Assembly: GCA_013396915.1 (NCBI GenBank)
Contig: VWZL01000267.1
Location: 664,943 to 728,942, forward strand
DNA length: 64,000 bases
Reading direction: 5' to 3'
Source: Stercorarius parasiticus
Lineage: Eukaryota > Chordata > Aves > Charadriiformes > Stercorariidae
Shown: positions 36,403-47,300 of the stretch, in pieces
Position numbering within the stretch: the stretch's first letter is position 1
Layout: each line of letters begins with the position of its first letter
Made by a program: the position numbers and the translations under genes
The notes under the pieces: model-generated
Told to the model about the DNA's origin: nothing
Databases searched by the model: none
The model's input: only the letters and a program-made list of their open reading frames with translations

Positions 36403-38500
36403 AGAGGAGACGTTTTGACAGAGGGAACGCAATTCTTGCAGGACACAGGAACAGTTTTTCTTTACCAATATGGCTGGAAACATGGAAGCATTATGTCTAT
36501 TAGCTTTATAAACAATAAACTTCATCTGCCCGGGAGGAAACACCGTATAACGGATAATTGTTGTATTACTGTGACTAGGACAGTGTATACCTGTGAACAG
36601 TTGTCCTGATAAAACAGAGGCGTGCAACTGCGATGTTCTGACTCTGGCACTTATTTAAATAAAAGCGCCCGTGCCTCTGGGTGCAAAAGCAATGTCCACA
36701 GCGAAATGAAACGGGCTATGGACAAACAACAAGAAGATGCACGTGCCCCGAGAGCAATCAAACACACGTGTGATGAGAGATGGCTCTTCCTTCGCGCGAG
36801 CTGAACTGTAGATGCCACTGTCGGCACCCGTAACAGCGGGCGACCGTGTGGCTCCCTCGGACGCGGGGGAAGCTGATGGCAGGTTCCCACGGAGCCCCCT
36901 GCAGCCCCCGCCACCAAAACCTGGGCAGGCAAACCCGGCACAATGGCAACCACACCGTCACTAGCCACTATAAACCACCAGATAAAAGCTAACCGAACAG
37001 ACAGTGCCCTCTGCCATCCCTTTCTTAAGCAAGCCAAGTCTCAGGTTATTTTAAGAGCAGGAGGTTTATGTTGGCCTACTTACAAATTAATATACACAGA
37101 AACTCACGCTTCGAGAGTGGTACATAAAGAACACAACGACGATGCAATTTTTGCAGACGATTTTGAGAAAGGAGGATGCAAACTGAAGCAGATCTTTTTT
37201 CAGCCTGAGGTACAGCTGCTGGGGTTTGAAATCTTTTTAACACCTTGCTTGATATAAAGAGGAAAAATGGCCCAGATGGAGATTTTTTTCATGCTTTTTG
37301 GGGGATATAGCTGTTTAGATTGGTTAAAAATCTCATATCCTTTTTTTCTAATACAGATATATTAATTAGAAATGACAGTCTGCCTCTCAGTAACGCAGGG
37401 AGGTGTCCATGACCTGTTCCTCTCTCTTCTGCTTTCCCGGGGAACGGAGATTAACCCACGAGCAGTTTCTCCAGCAGCCACGGCACGAGGCTCTTTGGAA
37501 CATTTTAAACGCAGCTGATAACCACGGACAGGAAAAGCGTCCGCTGATAAAAGAAGACCTTGAATCCAATAATGTTGCTTAATATTTACTTTGACCTTTG
37601 GTAATGTCAAATGCATAATAATCAAACCTGTACGGATCCGATAATGAGAGCGGGAAGGCTGGGGTTCTCTGTAGCGATGTCTCTTTCTCCTAGAGAAAAG
37701 GTAGGAATATCTCCTAGAAAAGTAGAAACGATCTCAAAACCACGGCATGGCCTATGAAAGCCCTGCTTTTTATTTGCCTTGTGGGCAGCATACAGGTGCT
37801 GGCTCATGTTTAGTCTCATCCATCAGCATTTGCAGAGTTTAGTGACTTTAATACAAAGGTCACCCACCCACCATCTCCCCTGGCCTTTTGGGGTGAGCTC
37901 TATACAGGTGAGAAGGGACCGTCTTCCTCAACAGGTGTCAGAAACCTCATCTCTTGGTCTCCTCCTCCCTGCACACACATATAAAACTAACCGGATTGCA
38001 AACCCAGGAGAACATTTCTGACAAAACTCCGGCCTTTGCGGGAGTCCTTCCACAGAACTCTCATTATGGGGGCTGAGAGCAATAAAAACGCAACCTGAAG
38101 AGAAAAGCAGACCTAGGAAACGGTCTCATTCCGGGTTTCACACGCACTTTGGTGGGGGCAGGAGAGGAGACTTGGAAAACTGGTTACATACATGGGAGCA
38201 CTTGGGAGCATCCAGAAATAGCAGAAACAGAGAACAATGAATCTTAAAATTCACAAAACCAGTAATTTCCATGGACTAATGGAAACCTTTATGAAGTAAA
38301 AAAAAAAAAACAGTTAACGGGGAAGAATTAGCTTTTTGTGAGATGGAAAAAGTGACTGCTTTTAATGGAAATTTACACAGAAATTCTAAAAAAAAAAAAA
38401 TAACCACACACGCATCCAAGCATATACCATGCAAAAAATAACCTCGGTAAACAGTATCTCCTTTTCATAGCATTCTTCAGATTCCTCAGTGGGCAATCTG

Positions 38501-38520
38501 TTCGCTGCAACTGCAGCGAA
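38501..38520. repeat. Near-perfect 20-bp palindrome
   Basis: TTCGCTGCA and TGCAGCGAA are exact inverted copies around a two-base centre. Two CpGs are kept in an AT-rich neighbourhood. About one such palindrome would be expected by chance in a window of this size, so there is no strong case for function. Confidence 0.6.
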
Positions 38521-38940
38521 ATTCTGCACGGCATCACTTGTCAGACACGCTGGTTATGTGAGAGAACAGCAAAATGACCTCATTTCAAAGAATGAAAAAC
38601 CAGACACATCTGAATAATTCCAGTAATTTGCAAAGGCCTGGAGTTTCTCCCACTTGACCTGCACCCAGGTGCCAACCGTACGATACTACCCAAAATCCAG
38701 TGGGCAAGCTGAAGAATAGGGCTAAGCCTATACTACAGACCTTTGTTTAAGAAAAGGGCTGTGGTACCCGTTTACTGCAGAAAACAGCTGAAGATCACCA
38801 AAGGACACCACAGATTCACCCCGACTTTTCACAAACGGAATGCTAAAATCAAGCAGAGTTGGTCTACTCACACTCAGAAAATGCCAAACCCCACCATCAG
38901 GGGAATAGAAGCATTTTAGAGAAAGATTCAAAATTGAGTT

Positions 38941-38964
38941 CACGTGTTCACTCTGATGACGTCA
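38941..38964. promoter_or_regulatory. E-box CACGTG plus full CRE TGACGTCA
   Basis: A palindromic E-box CACGTG (38941-38946) and a palindromic full cAMP-response element TGACGTCA (38957-38964) lie 10 bases apart. Known readers are bHLH factors (USF, MYC, CLOCK/BMAL1) for the first and CREB/ATF factors for the second. Both contain CpGs, which mutate fast in neutral vertebrate DNA, so two intact sites this close are mildly surprising. There is no gene nearby to assign. Confidence 0.35.
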
Positions 38965-38976
38965 AGGAGTGATGAC

Positions 38977-39024
38977 AGCAGAAAATATTCAGAAAATCTT
39001 AGCAGAAAATATTCAGACAATATT
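38977..39024 (+). repeat. Two-copy 24-bp tandem duplication
   Basis: AGCAGAAAATATTCAGAAAA and the following CTT-type ending are repeated once at 39001-39024 with two or three substitutions. It starts 12 bases to the right of the CRE. A small local duplication. Confidence 0.85.
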
Positions 39025-39424
39025 ATGTATTTAAGCTAAAGAACAAGTTCGTAACAAAAATGCTAGTAGTTTAATCACTGTAAAACCTGAGTTCCTTACT
39101 CTTTATTGCCTGTAGGTTTTCTTTTCCTGCCTTCAGTTTCTGGTATCTCACAGGCTTGTACATGTCTTTTTTTTAGAACGAATAGAAGTTATATTTACTT
39201 TTAGGGTAATTGTTTATTCATTTTTCCACTGCAACATTGTCCGTTTCTCCTATGATGTAGGACGCATTTCTTCATGCTAGTGGTGTGTTTTGCCCAAGAC
39301 ACGTACACCGTCTGCATTTGGAAACAACCCAGCGATGCCAAACACAGCAGCTCCTTCTTCCCCTACATGCCCACAGAGTTCTTAGGATTAGATTCTACGC
39401 ATATTCCTGCGGAGGCTGAGCTTT

Positions 39425-39454
39425 TGAACTTTTTTTGAACTAAAATTTTGAACT
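39425..39454 (-). promoter_or_regulatory. Candidate DR5 retinoic-acid-type element plus extra half-site
   Basis: On the minus strand AGTTCA occurs three times. Two copies (39436-39441 and 39425-39430) are spaced by five A, which fits the RGKTCA-N5-RGKTCA direct repeat bound by RAR/RXR. The third copy (39449-39454) lies seven bases before them. The plus strand reads as three TTTTGAACT units. A GC-rich patch begins about 20 bases away. The half-sites are degenerate and the AT-rich setting makes chance matches common. Confidence 0.3.
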
Positions 39455-39474
39455 CTTAGTTTTGTTATGAGTTC

Positions 39475-39660
39475 ATGCAGTCCCTTTATGGTGCTGCGGG
39501 TGCCATAGCCTTGCTTGTGCTCCACGCACGCCAACCCGTGCCCGGTGATTTTGGTCGCCGTGACCTGGCCGCAGCCTCGGGTGAGACGCGAGGGCACTGC
39601 TGTCAGCGGGGACGGCCCCCCTCGGGCCAGGGAGGTTTGTCCCAGGCTGCCCGCTGGCCC
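39475..39660. other. GC- and CpG-rich patch, no exon proven
   Basis: Roughly 190 bases much richer in G, C and CpG than the flanks. On the plus strand an open frame from 39475 runs MQSLYGAAGAIALLVLH with a hydrophobic start, and a splice-donor-like GGTGAGA lies near 39579; an acceptor-like pyrimidine-poor TTAG lies at about 39457. The minus strand is also open. I do not recognise either product. It may be a small exon, a regulatory patch, or unrelated to genes. Confidence 0.3.
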
Positions 39661-42600
39661 AAGTACTCCTCATGCATCAGACCAACACGTGAGAAAAGAT
39701 GCAGGAGTATTTTTAGCCAGAAACAGGTTAAGTTGAAAAATCTGCTGCATTCATTTACAGAGTTTATGGAACCCTATAAACAGGAATGAGCTTCAGATTT
39801 CACCTTAAAGCGTCAGGTGTTTCACGCAAAAATAAATAGGAACACATTTTATTAGATCAATCTCAAAACAAGCAGGTGTATTTTCTTATCCCTTTACTGG
39901 ATACACATAGCCAGGACCTATGGCTTCCCCGGAGAACCTCAGATTTACTTAAAAGCAACTTATTTTTTCAGTGTTTATGTTCTAGACACACTTCCCTGTA
40001 ACTCTGCGGGAGAACCCAAGCACAGGAACCACGTGAAGAATGCGCTTCACTAACACCTTACTATTGTTATTTTACTTACTGTACTCTATTACATTCAGCT
40101 GTTTTGAAGACACCTGGAAAAATATTTCAAGTTACAAGTATTTTTGTTGCCAGGTGCTTTTCTATGTCACTGCTTTCCCTGTAGATCTGGCAGCCTCTTG
40201 AGTGATGAGTTTGTTCTCATCTTACCTGGTCCCTGGGTGGGTGACGGGCTGTTTTGTTGTGTTGAAACACAACGAGAGCAATTTGTGAGAGAAATGCACT
40301 TCTGCACAAAATCTGTGTTCGCCTTCATTCTCAAAAAAGGAAGACAAAATTGCCACCATAACATTATGAACTTGATAGCTGCTTTCCTAGGATATCAAGA
40401 ATAGCAACAGCCAGAAGTTAGGAAATTAAATGGTTAAAAGTTTTAGAGCAGAAATCTTAGTTATGCTGAGCACAAGTATAATTTTAGGGTAAGCAGTCAG
40501 CAATCCAGGCCCTGCTTCTGCACACCATCCCTCACTGCACCAGAGGGAAACGTTCCCTGTGGTCCTTTACCTCTAAGGACAAGCTTTAAACGGCAAAGTT
40601 TTTAAGCCATGTGCTTAAAGAAGAACAAGAGGAACAGAGAAAACTCTCCTTAGCTTTGTATCAGTCTTTTGTCGTTGGATAACCATGGATTTTAACTACT
40701 TTCAGGTAGGTGAAAAAATGCACACGCGCAATGTTATTTGAAAGGAATTATCCATTTTCCTGAGCTGCTCTGGTAGGGATGTGCAGCAGGAACACTGATG
40801 TACTTTGAGCTGTTTTCTTTTAGAAGCTTAAAAACAAAAAGAGTGAAAACGGACCCAAATTACCAGCCGCGCATCTGCAAAGTTTGAAAGAGCAGCTCTG
40901 TGAGACAGAAAGAAGCCACAGCTGGGGACGGGGACTACACGGGGGTCCGACCCCGCCAACCCAAAACCGAGGTGCCATCACTGAGGGGACCTGCCTGGAT
41001 TAGGGGGAGGAGGTGACATTTCTCCTGTCCCGCGACGCCGCTCGATGTCCTCTGCGGAGCGCGGCCATCCCTGGTGCTACTGCAAACCACTGCACACACA
41101 CCAAATTTCTCCCTGTCATGTCTTTTAAAAGCCTCCTATCAGCACGGAATAGGCCATAACTCCTCTTCCCCCCCCACGCTTCCTGAAAGGGACGCAACAC
41201 CGGTGAAATGGTTGATAAACACCCTCCTGCACCACAGGCACCATCTGTCTGTCCTGGACGGAGCTAAACGCCCCGTGAGTTATACCGGCATTATCATCGT
41301 GAAAATGGGCTTACTGGCTCCGTAGCCAGCACAGCAGGAATGACCTGCTTTATTGTGGAAGTTACTAGGATGTAATTTATGAACCTTCTCCTACTTAAAT
41401 GCGTTCACATCCCAGAGACCGGGCTTGGCAAACGACATACATTTTCACAGAAAATAGAGGACCCTGCAATATAGATATGTTTTTAAACACAGTCAGATTT
41501 TGGTATCAAGCAAAGCTGATTTTAAGTGTAAATGCTGGTTTAGCACTTACACAAGGGCGAAAGAGTTTCAGATTCCCTACATTTAGCATGTATATGTTCC
41601 CTCAAAGCAGCTTCATTGCTCAGTACAACATGCCTTCTGCATGATGCAGGCTGAAGATTGGAAAATCAGTGTTTGCATTAATAATACAATGAATCAGTGA
41701 ACTACTATGTTTTTCAGGAAGTCACATGTAACAAAAGTAACAGTTTTCCACGGAAAAATCATCTTAACCTTAGCAACAGTAGTCACTGCAAAGGAAATTT
41801 AAAATTGCCTCCGTGAACAACATTTTTTAATTTGGTGTCAAGTGTAAGAGTAGGTTTCTCGTTATTAACATTGCCATTAGCATGTAAGTATGTCAGATGC
41901 GTAAGAATTGTAAACGTAAGACTTAATTCCTTTGTTCTTTAGTTGGTCTGGATGCTAGACAGCTTAATATAAAGTTGTAATCTGCAGGGTTTTCTCCCTT
42001 TTTTTTCATTTGGCAATTCTTCTTTTATGAGGGTCATAAAGGCAACAGTCTGTAAAATCTCTTTCAGGTTTTCTCGCTCAGTTGTACTAATCTCGGTATC
42101 TTTTTCTTTTTCTAAGAGGCTGGTGTCTTTCTTTTTTCAATTAGAATTCTCTGAATGATTCTTCATGATGTGGAAAGTCTTCATCTCTTCAAGGAATCTG
42201 ATGCAGTCAACCTAAAGTGACCTCAATTTTGTACACAATAGAAATAATTTGTTTTCTTTACCTCTACCTTTTAACGCAGTCACGCTTAGATGATCTTTTC
42301 TGGTAACCTCAGTAAGAACTTAAAAAGAGGATTTAGGTAAAACATTATAGGAACAGAAAAGCTAATTGAAATTTCAATAAAAAATTAATTGCCACATCCC
42401 ACTACAATGTAGAGGTCAAATCATCCTCTGATGCCCATAGTGCCCATTGTCAGGAATACACTGCTGCAGAGAAAAGACCAGCAATGGTACCGCTGTACCG
42501 CTGACGTGCTGACCTTACGTCGGGTTGTAATTGGGAGGAGGGTAAACCAAAGCGTTTCTTAACCCCATTCTCGCCGCAGCACAGCGAGTGTGCCCAGGGG

Positions 42601-43673
42601 GACGGGAAATGCCCAGATGCGTGCCATCAGGTTTACAGTATTTTGCATACATTTATATAGTCATGTAAGATGCAATTCTGGGATGCTTCTGACTATGAAT
42701 TTCTATCGACTAAGCCAAGGATGCTCTGGAAAACTCAGTGGAAGTTTTTCCTGTATTTCCACAGTTTTAGACACAGCGTGGTGGGTCCCTTCTCCCTGTC
42801 TGTGGTTCCTCCCCCTAAAATGCACGTCTGTTCACTGCAGAGGAGCTTTGTGGGAATATCCCACACTGCTTATTGTTTTTCCCGACCCAGACTAATCCCA
42901 AACCCACGGTACCTCCATACCCCTGACACACACAGCTCTTTCCCACGTCGCCTCCTCGCCAGCCCGGCACCGCCGGCTGCTGCTGCCAGCGTTTCTGATG
43001 GACCTTGATCTATTTTTCTTATGTAGCAGCTATAGTAGTGATGGAAATGCAGCGTGATCCCTCCCCAATACTAATGATCTACTACAATATGGCTGTCAGA
43101 CATCCCTCCCGCATTTCCCATGGCTGGACCACTTGCCTTTTTATTTTGAGCTAATCACAGAGCCCTGTCTTTCATGCTGGCTTCGTCTGCTTACAGTACA
43201 TGGAGGAACAACTGTATAATGAGTGATTTTTCTCACAAGAACAGAACTTCTCCTGGATGTTTTACATACCTCAAATTTGCAGATGGTAGTTTTTGTGAAA
43301 AAGGTTTTGTTAAGGTCTTTTTTATCCAATTTTGATATCTGGACAGAACGACAAGAAGTATAGTAACACGTTTTCCCAAAATGTGATAAGTATCTTTTCC
43401 TACAGACTTGCACTTCACCTAGATGGTCTCTGTCCATTGCTAATCTACACTCCAGGTTGTTGTTAAATAGAAAAGAACAAAAAAGTATTCTAAAATTATA
43501 CTCAAATTCTTATACTATCTCTGAAGAGGTGCTCTGATATATTATCCTAAGATTAAAAAAAAACCTCAAAACATTGAGTTCAAAACCGTACTAATTTTAG
43601 TCTGTACTAACTATTATGTTATTGGTTTTACATGGCTTCCTTCATTGCGGGAGTTTTGGACTATAGAATCATA

Positions 43674-43700
43674 GAATCACAGAATTGTTATATACAATAA
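43674..43700 (-). mobile_element. Isolated CR1-type 3' tail
   Basis: ATAGAATCATAGAATCACAG is the reverse complement of the ATTCTGTG/ATTCTATG repeat that ends CR1 elements. The CR1 body that should lie directly to its right is absent; instead an AT microsatellite follows, and CR1 protein-coding sequence in the same orientation resumes only at 43999, just after an N. Confidence 0.75.
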
Positions 43701-43755
43701 CATATTATTATGTTATACGTATATATACACATAATATATATATTATATATACATA
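43688..43755. repeat. AT-rich dinucleotide microsatellite
   Basis: Irregular AT/ATAC units (TATATACAATAACATATTAT, then ATATATATTATATAT) directly abutting the CR1-type tail. It may have grown from the A/T-rich end of the element. Confidence 0.85.
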
Positions 43756-43997
43756 AGGAATGCGTACTAGATCTGAGTGCTTCTACTTTCTTTGGTATAG
43801 AAGAACACACCACACAAGGGTAAAACATGCAACAATTTACATTAGCAAAAAAACCCCTAACCCCAAAATCAAGTTAGGTTCAAAAATCTGCAGATGATCC
43901 TATGCGTTCATGCCTGCAAATGATCATAGCTTAACATAACTTATAAATTCCTACTTGGTAACCTTTGCTCACATTGCATTTATTGTCTACTTTATGC

Positions 43998-43998
43998 N
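43998..43998. other. Undetermined base (N) at the edge of a CR1 fragment
   Basis: A single N one base before CR1-coding similarity begins on the minus strand. No duplicated flanks are visible here, unlike at 23415, but the abrupt loss of CR1 similarity exactly at the N suggests a join or unresolved gap. Confidence 0.75.
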
Positions 43999-44205
43999 CA
44001 ACATCCTAAAAAGTCCCTCCCCAGCTTTCTTGTAGGCCCCCTTAAGATACCGGTAGGCCACCATGAGGTCTCCTCGGAGCCTTCTTTTCTCCAGACTGAA
44101 CAACCCCAACTCTCTCAGTCTATCCTTATAGGAGAGGTGCTCCAGCCCTCGGATCATCCTCGTGGTCCTTCTCTGAACGTGTTCCAGCACGTCCATATCT
44201 CTCTT
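43999..44205 (-). mobile_element. CR1 LINE ORF2 C-terminal fragment, inverted relative to the next piece
   Basis: On the minus strand the frame reads [40 protein letters not shown] and [12 protein letters not shown], the conserved CR1 C-terminal block, without internal stops over about 66 codons. Its 5'-most codons lie at the right, immediately beside a plus-strand CR1 3' end at 44246. Its own 3' continuation is cut off at the N at 43998. The tandem GATGACCTAT pair at 44206-44225 marks the junction. Confidence 0.93.
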
Positions 44206-44245
44206 GATGACCTATGATGACCTATCTTTCTTGAGTCTATCTTGA

Positions 44246-44312
44246 TTACTAGATGACCTTTAAAGGTTCCTTCCAACTCTAACTCTTCTATGATTCTATG
44301 AATTTTTTTATT
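44246..44312 (+). mobile_element. CR1 LINE 3' end
   Basis: TAGATGACCTTTAAAGGTTCCTTCCAACT-type sequence is followed by CTATGATTCTATGAA, the CR1 3' end and tail in plus orientation. Only about 65 bases are present. It is joined head-to-head to the minus-strand ORF2 fragment on its left, as expected from one insertion with a 5' inversion, though two separate insertions would look similar. A T-rich tract follows. Confidence 0.85.
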
Positions 44313-47300
44313 TTTTTTTTTAGTGGAAATACTGCATTTATATAAGTTACATTTTGAATTAGCTCATTAAATGTTTGGGTGTAGAACATCCATTTTCTTT
44401 TCCTTTTCAATGTATGTAAATTAGTATGTTAATGTTTCCCCGGACATTTTTGTTGCATGCTGTTAGAAAGCACTTAAAGATTGCCTCTTGCAGGAATGCT
44501 GAGAGCACTGCCTCGTACAGGGACCACGAATGCATCACTGAGTGGAGTTTCATGCCCTTGCACTATTTCAGTTTCCTTTCATAATCGTAAGGAACTGGCA
44601 AATATGAGTCTCATGCACAAAGAAACTCGATCTGAATCATTACGGTAGCAGGAACTTGATCTGAATCGTAGCTGCTTCTGAAAATTACACTTAGCATCTA
44701 CCTATAGTTTTAGTGACTTAGAAATTTCACCTAAGTACCTTCAGAAGCTGGGCTGTGTCTAGACTGTGGTGTAAAAAAAGGATGGTCTAGAAATAGCCTG
44801 TTGAAAATTATTGTACATCTTTTTGCACGCACAGGTTTGTTAAGCCCAGCTGAATACTTTCAAACTCTCTTATTTTGAGAGTCAGTATTCACGTGCTACA
44901 TGGAAAACCACACACAGTCCCTAAAGCAAATAGAGAAGATCAGGGGTCAGAGAAAGGACTTGTCTCAGTACTCAAGATGAACTAATTTAGAAAAAAGGTT
45001 TCCTTTATTCTTTTTGAACAGAGTCTTAGGTGTTTTGAAAAGTCATGGGTTGAGCTAAATAGCATTGAACATTGAGCTACGGTATCGGAACTGGCACGTG
45101 TCATTCCCAGCTTCACATTCAAGGCTGACTGACTCAAGCGCTAATTGCCCGCTGTACCAGCATCAGACCCGGAGGGCAACACTGCACTTGGCGGGCAGAG
45201 GGGTCCCGGAGCCATACAGCAAAGGCAGAACTATTGGGATTAGCGGGTGTTCATCTCAATAACAAAGGGAACAGGGAATAACAAGGCGATTTTGGTGCAA
45301 CTACTGGAAACACACTTTTCTGCTCTTTTTACTTCCCTTGCCTTCCCTGGCTTCAACAAAACTTGAAGACAGACTTTTTCACCTCAGTCTGTGTTGAAAA
45401 ACAGCAAGGATTGATGAAAAGGAAACGGCTCTTTTCTTCATGTTTGGGGATAAGGCATTTAGAATGGGGTTTTTTTTAAGAAAAAAAAAGTTTGAATCAA
45501 ACTCAGCATTGGTTTCTCTTCCTAATTTGAACAAAGTGCAAATTTGGATAACCTTCAGTTATTTTAAGTGTTATTTTAAGCTCCCATATCTTCCACAGCT
45601 AATAAACCCAATTCAAGGAAAGAGATGTGGAATTAGACTTTTAACTACGCTGCCCCAGGAGGCAAATCTGCCTACTGCACGCAGAGCGTGTTACTGTCAT
45701 TGCCAACCTAGAGGAAAGGAGTTAACGGATTTCTAGAAACTGCGTGCATGAATACTAGGCCGTTGCTGATTTCAGACGGAGCAGCAGTAGAGCAAGGCAG
45801 AAAACCATAATTAAAATTTCAAATTCAGAGACTCAGAGAAGCAATGACTAGGCCATGTTGGGGAAGATGAAAGCGGTAAGGGAACTAGAAGAGATATATT
45901 AGACTTTCTTTAATTGTACCATTAAAGAACTTAAATCCGGTTATGATCACAGCATGACACAAATCAAGAATGGCTTTAATAAAGCCAGTGTTCTACTACG
46001 CTGTTTTGAATTTGTCTAAGGCAAAACTGTGTCCTAAGCGCTACATCTTCTAGGGCTACGGAAAAAACGGTACCTGTGGTTTGATTTGTCATGTAGCCAG
46101 GGACGGACAGTGACTGCCCGGCTGTGAGCACTATTGCAAGGAATGTCATTCACCGCTGAAGATACATCGAACTGATTCACTTCTCTCTTGGCTGATCACA
46201 TTTAAAAAGCCGAGGAAGTTTTAAACCCTTGTTCTATTTATACTACTTATACGTTCTTCAGAACTGTCCCAGATGTCAAGACTTACTCTTAAAGAATATA
46301 TGTATAAAGTCACATTATAGGTAAGGAGACAAAGTGAGAATGTGAAATAGATTTCCAGTCCCTTTCTATTAAAAACCTGACCATTTTTTGCAAGTATCTC
46401 TGCCAGTTCAATGGAACAGTAGCATAATACACTATCAAGTGCAATCAATGGTATTTGCTGACATGGACACTTTAATTATGCATTACAGAAATGCAGTCAA
46501 TTTTGGAAGATCTTTATACTTGTATTCTCAATTCATAATTATTTCAACAGTTCCATATGTCTTGGCTTGATCAATTGAAGGGCAGAGGAGGCCCTTATGC
46601 GTACATTACGATGACACAGTATCTGCAATAAAAATGCAGCACACGGTGATCTTCCTCCCCGCTGCCGGCAAGACAGTCCAGTCTGTGACACTGGAGATGA
46701 CGCCGTGCACCCAGTGATAAACCCTGGCCCTGCCACCGTTCCCTTGCGAGGGATAACTGAACATAACGACCATGAAATAAAACTATAGGGCGTCTGGAAG
46801 TGCCAAAGGACTCCACAGAAGCTGTGCCTGCACTGAAATAATTTCCTCACTAGCTCAGGACTTTGATTCCCACAAAGGAAATGAATCATCAGCGTTGTCC
46901 ATGGCCACACGGAGAAGTGTTCGTCCTTTCCATCCCGACTGTCCAGCTCCATCCCGCGCTGCACGACTGAGCTTTGGCTGCGGCACCCGCAGGTCCTTCC
47001 CCGGCAACGAGCAAACCTGCCCTTGCTGGGGCAGGACGGGCGGCACGTCCCACGCCACAGGGACGGAGGAAGGTGATCCACCACCCCAGCCACCTCCCAC
47101 CGGGGCAGGCAGGGCTCCGCTGCACTCACCAGAGTCTGACAGCTTGAATTCCAGCTGGCGGCAGCACAGGGGCGACGGAGAGCAGCCAGACAGCAAAGGT
47201 CACCTGCGATGGGTAGATCTAGAAGGTGTCAGTGCAGGGAGGGTATTTAGTGACACCGTCCCTAAATGGGACCAGATGAGTTGGCCTGCGGACAATCTGT

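Larger units (their letters stand above)
23761..43673. other. Long unique non-coding stretch, about 20 kb, no gene seen
   Basis: No CR1 or LTR remnant was recognised in nearly 20 kb. Open frames of 150-175 codons at 26422-26880 (minus), 34107-34571 (plus) and 35141-35668 (plus) match nothing I know and have no supporting splice structure. GC-rich patches lie at 26640-26760, 36340-36420, 36780-36960, 37380-37560, 39475-39660 and 40920-41060. Microsatellites and candidate motif clusters are listed separately. The span could be intergenic or a large intron. Confidence 0.6.

Noticed and set aside
46539..47129. 196-codon minus-strand open frame
   Set aside because: Most of the open length comes from the GC-rich patch; the donor-like site would cut into it, and no domain is visible.
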